NCBI GenBank assembly: GCA_023458995.1
Contig: JAEWVV010000015.1
Coordinates: forward strand, 1-9,227
Origin: Bacillota bacterium
Lineage (GTDB): Bacteria; Bacillota_I; Bacilli_A; Acholeplasmatales; Acholeplasmataceae
Direction of reading: 5' to 3'
DNA: 9,227 nucleotides
This document shows positions 1 through 6,070 of this stretch, piece by piece (positions within the stretch are counted from its first letter, which is position 1; each line of letters opens with the position of its first letter). A model generated the notes under the pieces. The model worked only from the letters and a program-made list of their open reading frames with translations, was not told the DNA's origin and searched no databases. The position numbers and the translations under genes are program-made.

Positions 1-1487
1 ATGAGTAGAGCTAAACGTGCAAATTCACCATCTTGTCCATTAAAGAAAGCAGGGTTATCGATAATAAAAGAAAGTTCTTCTACCAAGTATGCTTGTCTTT
101 CTTCTTCAGCAATCCAAGTGAGTTTAGATTGTAAGGTATCAAGGGTTGTTGCATATTCAAGACCTACAGAAATTAATTCCATAAGCTGCATATCGCCAAT
201 TGCACGAACAATATTTGCAAGTTCAACACCTTGTTCAGGAGTTAAATCAAGCATTAAATAGGGATCTGCCATATAAGCTCTCAATTCTGCAACCGATCCA
301 AATGTCAAAATCGCTTCAACGATCGTTTGAATATTACCAAACTCAGCGTTCCAATCGATATCTTGTACACTTCCAACAACTCCTTCAGCAGTTTCATCTG
401 AAATATCTCCAGGAAGACTATCTCTAAAGTTATCAAGACCAAATGCTGCTGCAGTTGGTATCATGTAAGCCATTAAGTCAGAATTCTTAAAATAACTAAA
501 AACAATATCTAAATCCGTCAGTGTATCTTGGTCGATATCATCGACTCCAAAATCGCCACCGATATATTCTCCATCATAAATTGTTCTTGTAATCTTTAAA
601 ATACCTTCAACTTCATTAATCCAGTTAATGTCTGTTTCAGTTTCACCTTGTTTAACGGTTGTCGTAAAGATCCGATCAAAAATATACCGGTCAATCGGTA
701 CACCTTGAACTGTGATTTGTTTCATATATGAACCCAAACCTTGGGTATTCATTTCATCGAGTTGAACAAGATAATCATCAATTGTTCCTAACATACCACC
801 AAGATCAGGCATCCCTGGGATAGCTGCTAGTTTTGTTTCATTTGTTTCTTCAAGTCCTAAAGGTAATTCATCAGCAGGTCTTTCGACTGTTAAAAATCCA
901 GAAATAATTAAAACAGGAAGTAAAACGATGAATGCGACTAATAAACCTTGGAAAGCACCCATAAAACCACCCCAAAAACGACCAAGAAGATTCTTCTTTA
1001 AGCGTTTCTTAGGTACATAATTTTTCTTACCTTCAGACATAGCTTCTTCATAAAGTTTTTCATTTTGGCGTTTGAGTAATGCTTTTTTAATACCAAAACT
1101 CCAAATAGGTCTAAAAATAATAAGGGTTAATAACCCTTTGATCATGGGATAGATCACGATAAAACCAACGATACGAAGGATTAGATCCACAACGGCAATC
1201 GCAAATGCAGCAAGCATTGGATCACTTGCATACGTAAATACGGTCTCAGGAATCATCCCACCTACGTAACCGTTAATCATTTCAAGTAAACTTACAAGTG
1301 TAAAACTCTCCGATAAAATCAAGTTCAGAGAGATGAATGAGATTAAGTACAAACTAACAAATGTCGTAATGAATGCGACGATTGTAAAATACGTGGACTT
1401 GGACCCTCCTCGGATAAAGCCTAATAGGAAGTAAATCACGGCATAGAAACCGACAATACCCCATTGTATTATTAGTAATGATGGCAT
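1..1487 (-). CDS. CvpA-like membrane protein with a long extracytoplasmic C-terminal domain (partial, runs off left edge)
   Basis: The reading frame is open from an ATG at 1487 to the left edge (495 codons seen, 3' end missing). The start is preceded by a purine-rich AAAGGCGGG about 5 nt upstream. Four hydrophobic segments lie near residues 4-24, 33-55, 92-125 and 172-198. The first ends in GFIRGGSK and the fourth reads LLGRFWGGFMGAFQGLL; these resemble the G-x-x-RG and LnrllGallGllrG signatures of CvpA/colicin V production proteins. The loop at 126-170 is strongly basic, and so is the one after TM1, so by the positive-inside rule both are cytoplasmic and everything after residue 198 is outside. 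That C-terminal part (about 300 residues seen) is acidic, has no further membrane segment, and carries a repeated DI[ND]W..E motif. Typical CvpA proteins are about 160-180 residues, so this one is greatly extended. The CvpA relationship is inferred from topology and short motifs. The function of the extension is unknown; a role in surface or envelope organisation is a guess. Confidence 0.75.
   Translation of the reverse strand, partial: MPSLLIIQWGIVGFYAVIYFLLGFIRGGSKSTYFTIVAFITTFVSLYLISFISLNLILSESFTLVSLLEMINGYVGGMIPETVFTYASDPMLAAFAIAVVDLILRIVGFIVIYPMIKGLLTLIIFRPIWSFGIKKALLKRQNEKLYEEAMSEGKKNYVPKKRLKKNLLGRFWGGFMGAFQGLLVAFIVLLPVLIISGFLTVERPADELPLGLEETNETKLAAIPGMPDLGGMLGTIDDYLVQLDEMNTQGLGSYMKQITVQGVPIDRYIFDRIFTTTVKQGETETDINWINEVEGILKITRTIYDGEYIGGDFGVDDIDQDTLTDLDIVFSYFKNSDLMAYMIPTAAAFGLDNFRDSLPGDISDETAEGVVGSVQDIDWNAEFGNIQTIVEAILTFGSVAELRAYMADPYLMLDLTPEQGVELANIVRAIGDMQLMELISVGLEYATTLDTLQSKLTWIAEEERQAYLVEELSFIIDNPAFFNGQDGEFARLALL
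3..632 (-). repeat. Internal protein repeat in the extracytoplasmic domain of the CvpA-like protein
   Basis: Three units each begin with a Trp followed by acidic residues and a helix-like I/L pattern: DINWINEVEGIL (from residue 286), DIDWNAEFGNIQ (from 376) and LTWIAEEE (Trp at 458). The Trp spacing is 90 and 79 residues. The first two units also share a later segment with IV, then LM, then a hydrophobic run (residues about 328-350 and 426-447). The third unit is cut by the window edge. The repeats are divergent and visible at protein level only. Confidence 0.5.
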
Positions 1488-1522
1488 AAAATCCCGCCTT
1501 TCTCATTCAATTGGTTATCATT

Positions 1523-1551
1523 ATTTTATCAAAAAAGCTGATAGAACTCAA
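1523..1551 (-). promoter_or_regulatory. Candidate sigma-70/sigmaA-type promoter for the CvpA-like gene
   Basis: On the minus strand TTGAGT (1546-1551) and TAAAAT (1523-1528) are separated by exactly 17 nt. Transcription would start near 1516, leaving a leader of about 29 nt before the ATG at 1487. The element overlaps the descending arm and T-tract of the terminator of the preceding gene. In such A+T-rich DNA a match of this quality can arise by chance, so its position between terminator and gene is the main support. Confidence 0.45.
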
Positions 1552-1588
1552 TGAAATAAACTACGTTTACCCACTCTATGCTATCAGC
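1531..1588 (-). terminator. Rho-independent terminator after the cation transporter gene
   Basis: A perfect 8-bp stem GCTGATAG / CTATCAGC (1581-1588 with 1537-1544) is followed on the minus strand by six T residues (1531-1536). The 36-nt interior can itself fold around TAAAC-GTA-GTTTA (1557-1569), extended by G-U pairs, giving a long two-part hairpin. It begins 12 nt after the TGA of the transporter gene, the expected place. There is no T-tract on the plus side, so it should work only for minus-strand transcription. Confidence 0.75.
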
Positions 1589-1600
1589 CTTATGTAAAAA

Positions 1601-2491
1601 TCATATATTTCTTTCTGGATTGACGTGAACCATGCAATGGATGACATCTGGAAATACTTCTTCGACTTCATGGTGAACATGTTCTGCAATCTTGTGCGCA
1701 TGCTCTAGTGTATGTGATGCACGAACAGATATCTCAACATCGACATAACGTTGTGTCATATGTTTTCTAACCTTTAAATCATCAACTTTAATGACACCTT
1801 CAATCGATAGGATCACACCATAGATTGATTTGATCTCTTCTTTTGATGGCGCTTGATCCGTTAAGAATGAAACGGATTCTAAAATAATTTGGATTGCTAA
1901 TCTTAAGATGAATAAACCAATGATTAAAGCAGCAATATCATCAAACATCACAAATCCAAATTGTGCAATCGTTAACCCTACAACTGAAAAACTTGTTGCA
2001 TAGACGTCGATTAAATGGTTTTTTGCATCTGCATGAATGGTTGGACTGTTATATTTTTTACCAATAATTTTGTAGTACCGGTAAAGAATGAACTTAATCA
2101 AGAGTGCAACGATTGAAACAACAACTGTTAAGATATGTGGCAATTCCGTTTGATTTGGGAATTTGATGTGATCAATGATTGCTACAACAGCATCGATTGC
2201 GATGAAGACTGAAGTTGCAAGAAAGATAAGTCCTAAAACAAAATATGCTAAGCCTTCATATTTTTCATGTCCATAGGGATGATCATAATCAGGTTTCTTT
2301 GTTGCAAGTTTTAAAACAAGTAAGATCATTAAACTGATGAACACATCAGAAGCTGAGTTTAAACCATCACTGATTAAAGCTTGAGCGCTTCCCCAAAATC
2401 CGAAGAAAAGTTTCATGATTGCAAGAAAGATATTAATGAATAAGCCTAATCGAACGGCTTGTAAAATCTCCTTGCGAGATTCTTTTGTCAT
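1601..2491 (-). CDS. Cation diffusion facilitator (CDF) family metal transporter
   Basis: A 296-residue protein of the CDF family: proton-coupled exporters of divalent metals (Zn, Fe, Mn, Co, Cd) in the cytoplasmic membrane, usually dimers. Six hydrophobic helices can be traced (about 14-33, 37-60, 80-105, 118-137, 163-182, 184-207). A cytoplasmic domain of about 80 residues follows, rich in His near its end (HTLEHAHKIAEHVHH) and closing with VHVNPE as in other family members. Family motifs are SDGLNSASD in TM2, DHPYGHEKYE after TM2 and HADAKNHLID at TM5. Aligning by eye to E. coli FieF, the transport-site positions read N45, D49, N158 and D162, instead of the D-D-H-D of FieF. An Asn in TM2 recalls streptococcal Mn exporters such as MntE, so Mn is a possible substrate, but specificity cannot be settled here. 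The gene overlaps the dnaE stop (ATGA) and has its own AAAGGAG ribosome binding site. It ends in TGA and is followed by a terminator. Confidence 0.9.
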   Translation of the reverse strand: MTKESRKEILQAVRLGLFINIFLAIMKLFFGFWGSAQALISDGLNSASDVFISLMILLVLKLATKKPDYDHPYGHEKYEGLAYFVLGLIFLATSVFIAIDAVVAIIDHIKFPNQTELPHILTVVVSIVALLIKFILYRYYKIIGKKYNSPTIHADAKNHLIDVYATSFSVVGLTIAQFGFVMFDDIAALIIGLFILRLAIQIILESVSFLTDQAPSKEEIKSIYGVILSIEGVIKVDDLKVRKHMTQRYVDVEISVRASHTLEHAHKIAEHVHHEVEEVFPDVIHCMVHVNPERNI

Positions 2492-5478
2492 TTTATTTTG
2501 TCTCCTTTTTCTAGGTCAGCTAAGCTCATTATTCGATCGATAACAAAACTTATGTCACCACGATAATTATTTTTGTTGATTTTAAAGATCTGTACATCTT
2601 GAGTTAAATATGATTCATACTTTTGATATGTATCAGTAAAAAAGGTTGCTTCTAGTTCGTTCACACCATCATCAATTTGAATAAAAGCCATCGGTTTGCC
2701 CTGTTTTGTTTTAATGACTTTTTTCTTTTTAATCATTCCTAAAACAAATCCTTCTTTTCCATCTAAGATATCTTGAACCGATTTTAAACGGTACTTCATA
2801 ATCTCATTTTCATACATTGCGATGGGATGATAAACAAGATTATAACCTAAAGCTTCTTTTTCGAAATCTGCAAGTTCACTAAATGAATACTCTGGAAGAT
2901 TAGGCATGGTGAAGTCCGTAACATAGAGTTCATATCCTGCTTGATCGATTTGTTTAGATGAAATCATCGTGTGATGGGTTAAACCAAAAGCATTTAGGGC
3001 ACCTGCATGAATGAGCATTTCAACGTTTTTATCGTTGATTTCTTTTTTCATGCGTCGTTTAAAGTCTTGATAGTCTTTAAATGGACCTTGTTCATTTCTG
3101 TTTTCAAGTATTTTTATAAGTGATTGTCTACCAATACTTTTGATTGCTAAAAGCGGACAAATAACATTTCCATCAGAGAAGACATATTGATCTGTTGATA
3201 AATTAATATCCGGTGGTAAGACTTTGATCTTATTTTTTCTTAGTTCTGTCATGTAGTCTTTCGTTAAAGACTCATTACCAGTAACTGAGGATAACAAAAT
3301 CGTCATGAAAATAGCAAAATAATTCGCTTTTAAATAAGCCATTTGGTATGCGACTAAAGCGTAAGCGACACTATGACTTCTGTTAAATCCATAATCTGCA
3401 AATTTCACGATTAAGTCGTATATTGTTTTCGCATCTTCTGATGAATATCCTTTTTTCTGACATTTATCGACAAAGCGAATACGTTCGTTTTCAAGAATAT
3501 CTTTATCTTTCTTTGAGATACCTCGTCTAAGTAAGTCTGCTTCAGCCAATGTGTAACCTGCAAATTCATGTGCGATGCGCATGATTTGTTCTTGGTAAAT
3601 GATGATGCCATATGTAGATTTTAAGATTGATTCTAAATGGGGATGTAAATAGGTAAATGGTTTTCCGTTTCTTCTTGCAATATAATCATCGATATGATCC
3701 ATAGGACCTGGTCTATATAACGCAAGGATTGCTACAATATCTTCAAATATATTTGGTTTTAATTTTCTTAAAACAGCACGCATTCCTGAAGACTCAAGTT
3801 GGAATATGCCACTGGTTTCAGCTTTACTGAGTAAACTAAATGTTTTTTCATCATTCAAAGGAAGATCTAAAAGATTGATCTTAATTCCTGTTTTTTCAAT
3901 CATTTTGAGTGCTTCATCAATCACGGCTAAGTTTCTAATGCCTAAAAAGTCAATTTTTAGTAATCCAAGTTTTTCAAGTTCACTTGCTTCTAATTGACTT
4001 TGATAGAAATTGTTTATACCTATTTGTAAGGGAATATGCTCAGTTAAATCTTGTTTAGATAAAATCATTCCTGCAGCGTGTGTTCCGGTATGTCTAGGTA
4101 ATCCTTCAATTTGTTTTGCAACACGAAGTAGACGCATCATTTCACTATCAGTTTCATCGATGTCGTCATTTACTACACGTGTAATAATACCTGTCACACG
4201 TTGTGGATCGATTTTCATCACTCTTGCAATATCCCTGATAGATGATCTTAAGGCAAACGTTCCAAATGTGACAATCGATATCATGTGATGATTGCCATAT
4301 TTTTCTCTCACATACTGGAGGACTTCATCTCTTTTATTGTCAGGAAAGTCCATATCGATATCTGGCATTGTTATACGTTCAGGATTTAAAAAACGTTCAA
4401 ATAAAAGATCATAAGTGATGGGATCAACATCCGTAATCCCAAGTGCATATGCAACAAGTGAACCCGCTGCAGATCCTCTACCAGGACCTACTAAGATATC
4501 GTGCGTTTTCGCATATTTAACGAAATCATAAACGATTAAAAAATAATCAGGATAACCCATCTTTTCGATGACAGAGAGTTCATACATCAAACGCTCGTGA
4601 TAAAGTTTAATATCTGCATTTTGTATCTTCTTTAAACGTTTATTAAGACCCACTTGTGCAAGTGATTTTAAATATTCAACCGAAGTTCCTTTTTCTAAAG
4701 GGTAGCTTGGCATCTCAAACTCAGGCTTTATATATTCAAAATCAATGAGTTTAAAAACAGATGATAATGTATCAAAAACATAACTATATTCAGAAAACAA
4801 TCTTAAGAGTTCATCTTTAGATAAAAGTGAATAATTGGCATCTTCTGGAACTATATTTTTCTCATCATCAATTCTAATGAGGGCTTCATAAACCTCTTTG
4901 CTTTCTTTTTCAAGATATGAAGTTTGGTGAATTGGTAATAACGGGATATGAAGTTGTTCAGATAACTGGAATAGATGAGGTGCAATTTTCATTTCTTGGT
5001 GAAATGTATCTAGAGATAATCCAAAATAAAAATGATCTAAGTGGTTAGAGTAAAACATCGCAAATCTTTTAGCAGCATCAAAATCACCTTGATCAATTGC
5101 TTGATCAATCATTGATGATAACCCTGCTGTAACAAAGATTAAACCTTCTTGATGTTGAAATAGGATGTCATCATCAAGTCCATTTTTTTCTTGAATAAGT
5201 GAAAGTTTTAAAAGGTTTTGATATCCTTTTTGGTTCTTTATATATGCAAAAAAACAGGTATCAGAAAATTCATGAGATACCTTTAATATAAGACCAAGTA
5301 CGGGTTTGATTTGATGCTTTTTCGCTTCTCTGAAAAGTTCAACCATCCCGTGTAAATTATCATCGCTTAATGCAACTACATCATAACCCTTTTGTTTTGC
5401 TTGTTCTACAAGTATCGGTAAAGGTATAACATTATGAAGCATGCTATAAGCGCTTTGAAGATAAAGGATTCCAAACAT
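2488..5478 (-). CDS. dnaE: DNA polymerase III alpha subunit, Gram-positive DnaE type
   Basis: A 996-residue C-family replicative polymerase. In Bacillota, DnaE works beside PolC and extends RNA primers, mainly on the lagging strand. Domains in order: PHP domain (about 1-200); palm and thumb with GPGRGSAAGS (331-340), the catalytic-aspartate motif PDIDMDF (372-378) and KIDFLG (508-513), which carries the third catalytic Asp; fingers with YRPGPMDHI (588-596), RRGISKKD (651-658) and YGFNRSHSVAYA (696-707); a helix-hairpin-helix region near 775-830; and an OB-fold near 908-985. The protein stops soon after the OB-fold, with no tau-binding tail of the E. coli kind, and is somewhat shorter than B. 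subtilis DnaE. The PHP metal ligands are replaced: the usual HS-YS motif reads LQSAYS and the usual DDH reads DDN, so phosphoesterase activity is unlikely. The ATG at 5478 follows AGGTGA and matches the usual short N-terminus. The stop overlaps the next gene as ATGA. Confidence 0.97.
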   Translation of the reverse strand: MFGILYLQSAYSMLHNVIPLPILVEQAKQKGYDVVALSDDNLHGMVELFREAKKHQIKPVLGLILKVSHEFSDTCFFAYIKNQKGYQNLLKLSLIQEKNGLDDDILFQHQEGLIFVTAGLSSMIDQAIDQGDFDAAKRFAMFYSNHLDHFYFGLSLDTFHQEMKIAPHLFQLSEQLHIPLLPIHQTSYLEKESKEVYEALIRIDDEKNIVPEDANYSLLSKDELLRLFSEYSYVFDTLSSVFKLIDFEYIKPEFEMPSYPLEKGTSVEYLKSLAQVGLNKRLKKIQNADIKLYHERLMYELSVIEKMGYPDYFLIVYDFVKYAKTHDILVGPGRGSAAGSLVAYALGITDVDPITYDLLFERFLNPERITMPDIDMDFPDNKRDEVLQYVREKYGNHHMISIVTFGTFALRSSIRDIARVMKIDPQRVTGIITRVVNDDIDETDSEMMRLLRVAKQIEGLPRHTGTHAAGMILSKQDLTEHIPLQIGINNFYQSQLEASELEKLGLLKIDFLGIRNLAVIDEALKMIEKTGIKINLLDLPLNDEKTFSLLSKAETSGIFQLESSGMRAVLRKLKPNIFEDIVAILALYRPGPMDHIDDYIARRNGKPFTYLHPHLESILKSTYGIIIYQEQIMRIAHEFAGYTLAEADLLRRGISKKDKDILENERIRFVDKCQKKGYSSEDAKTIYDLIVKFADYGFNRSHSVAYALVAYQMAYLKANYFAIFMTILLSSVTGNESLTKDYMTELRKNKIKVLPPDINLSTDQYVFSDGNVICPLLAIKSIGRQSLIKILENRNEQGPFKDYQDFKRRMKKEINDKNVEMLIHAGALNAFGLTHHTMISSKQIDQAGYELYVTDFTMPNLPEYSFSELADFEKEALGYNLVYHPIAMYENEIMKYRLKSVQDILDGKEGFVLGMIKKKKVIKTKQGKPMAFIQIDDGVNELEATFFTDTYQKYESYLTQDVQIFKINKNNYRGDISFVIDRIMSLADLEKGDKIK
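2502..2508 (-). promoter_or_regulatory. Ribosome binding site for the CDF transporter inside the end of dnaE
   Basis: AAAGGAG on the minus strand lies 10 nt upstream of the ATG at 2491, within the last codons of dnaE. With the overlapping ATGA stop/start it fixes the transporter start and points to translational coupling or direct reinitiation after dnaE. Confidence 0.75.
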
Positions 5479-5495
5479 TGTCTCACCTACATTTT

Positions 5496-5501
5496 ATTAT
5501 A
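5496..5501 (-). promoter_or_regulatory. Candidate -10 element for dnaE
   Basis: A perfect TATAAT lies on the minus strand between the flavodoxin terminator and the dnaE start. There is no good -35 at 16-18 nt (the sequence there is about GTAAAA); a TTGACG sits immediately upstream, far too close to serve. Transcription would start around 5489, giving a very short leader that begins almost at the ribosome binding site. The unit needs a promoter after the terminator, and this is the best candidate, but it is weak. Confidence 0.3.
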
Positions 5502-5527
5502 CGTCAAAATGCCTTGTTTTACTCTAG

Positions 5528-5550
5528 AAAAAAATGCCCGGAGGCATTTT
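5528..5550 (-). terminator. Rho-independent terminator after the flavodoxin gene
   Basis: An 8-bp perfect stem AAAATGCC / GGCATTTT closes a TCCG tetraloop on the minus strand. The run of T continues to seven residues (5528-5534, partly in the stem). It starts 10 nt after the flavodoxin stop codon. On the plus strand only TTTTATCTTG follows, so activity in that direction would be weak, and no plus-strand gene reads towards it. Confidence 0.85.
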
Positions 5551-5560
5551 ATCTTGTATT

Positions 5561-5989
5561 TTAGAACTTAGCGAATCCTTCACCAAATGCTACACATTGT
5601 TCTTCTTCTTCAGAAGATGGTGTTGAGTTGATCTTTAGACCTGCTTCATAAAGATTTGCGCCTAATCCTTGAGTTCTTTCTACCCAAGCATCCATCCACT
5701 CACCTTCACCCCATCCATATGATCCAAAGAGTGCAACTTTTTTACCTAAAAGATAACCTTCAACACCTTCAAAGAAAGGTTCAAACTCATCTTCTTCAAG
5801 TGTTTCTACACCCATTGATGGACAGCCGAATGCAACTTTATCGTATGTAGCAACATCACTTGGTTCAACTTGATCAACCGTTTTGAAATCGACGGTTTCG
5901 CCAGCGTTTTCTAAACCTTCTTTAATCTTTTCAGCCATGATTTCGGTATTACCGGTACCACTCCAGTAAACCACTAAGACGTTAGCCAT
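5561..5989 (-). CDS. Flavodoxin (short-chain, FMN-binding electron carrier)
   Basis: A 142-residue cytoplasmic protein that carries electrons through bound FMN, usually substituting for or working beside ferredoxin. The phosphate-binding loop WSGTGNTE is near residues 9-16. The segment GCPSMGVETLEEDEFEPFF (about 55-73) supplies the 60s FMN loop, and FGSYGWGEGEWMDAW (about 87-101) the 90s loop with its Tyr/Trp at the flavin. Length and motifs fit the clostridial short-chain class with no insertion. The start at 5989 is chosen because AAAGGAG lies 6 nt upstream and MANVLVVYWSG is the expected first beta strand. An in-frame ATG at 6019 would add ten residues but lies only about six bases from the predicted transcription start. 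The gene has its own strong promoter and a terminator, so it looks like an independent single-gene unit. Its redox partners are not encoded in the window. Confidence 0.95.
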   Translation of the reverse strand: MANVLVVYWSGTGNTEIMAEKIKEGLENAGETVDFKTVDQVEPSDVATYDKVAFGCPSMGVETLEEDEFEPFFEGVEGYLLGKKVALFGSYGWGEGEWMDAWVERTQGLGANLYEAGLKINSTPSSEEEEQCVAFGEGFAKF

Positions 5990-5995
5990 AATATT

Positions 5996-6002
5996 CTCCT
6001 TT
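5996..6002 (-). promoter_or_regulatory. Ribosome binding site deciding the flavodoxin start
   Basis: AAAGGAG on the minus strand lies 6 nt before the ATG at 5989. No comparable site precedes the alternative ATG at 6019, which favours the shorter protein. Confidence 0.8.
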
Positions 6003-6031
6003 GTAAATTCATTAATCAAAACTACGGAAAC

Positions 6032-6060
6032 ATTATAGTAGATTTTAGACTTATTGTCAA
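6032..6060 (-). promoter_or_regulatory. Consensus sigmaA promoter of the flavodoxin gene
   Basis: On the minus strand a perfect TTGACA (6055-6060) and a perfect TATAAT (6032-6037) are separated by 17 nt, the ideal spacing. Transcription should start near 6025, giving a leader of about 35 nt before the start at 5989. Its upstream edge is only 10 nt past the stop codon of the preceding Ig-like gene. I saw no operator palindrome around it, so expression may be high and constitutive. Confidence 0.88.
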
Positions 6061-6070
6061 AAGAAACTAC

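Noticed and set aside
1..427. Two plus-strand open frames of 86 and 75 codons
   Set aside because: They lie antisense to the continuous CvpA-like reading frame, have no recognisable domain and no good ribosome binding site; they are antisense shadows.
3806..4288. Plus-strand open frames of 63 and 92 codons opposite dnaE, and a 66-codon minus-strand frame at 3411-3611
   Set aside because: All lie within conserved polymerase coding sequence in other frames; nothing supports translation.
5656..5850. 64-codon plus-strand frame opposite the flavodoxin gene
   Set aside because: Antisense to a clearly conserved protein; low-complexity His/Leu-rich translation typical of an antisense shadow.
5990..6019. 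N-terminally extended flavodoxin starting at 6019
   Set aside because: The added ten residues are not flavodoxin-like, the start lacks a ribosome binding site and lies almost at the predicted transcription start; 5989 fits better.
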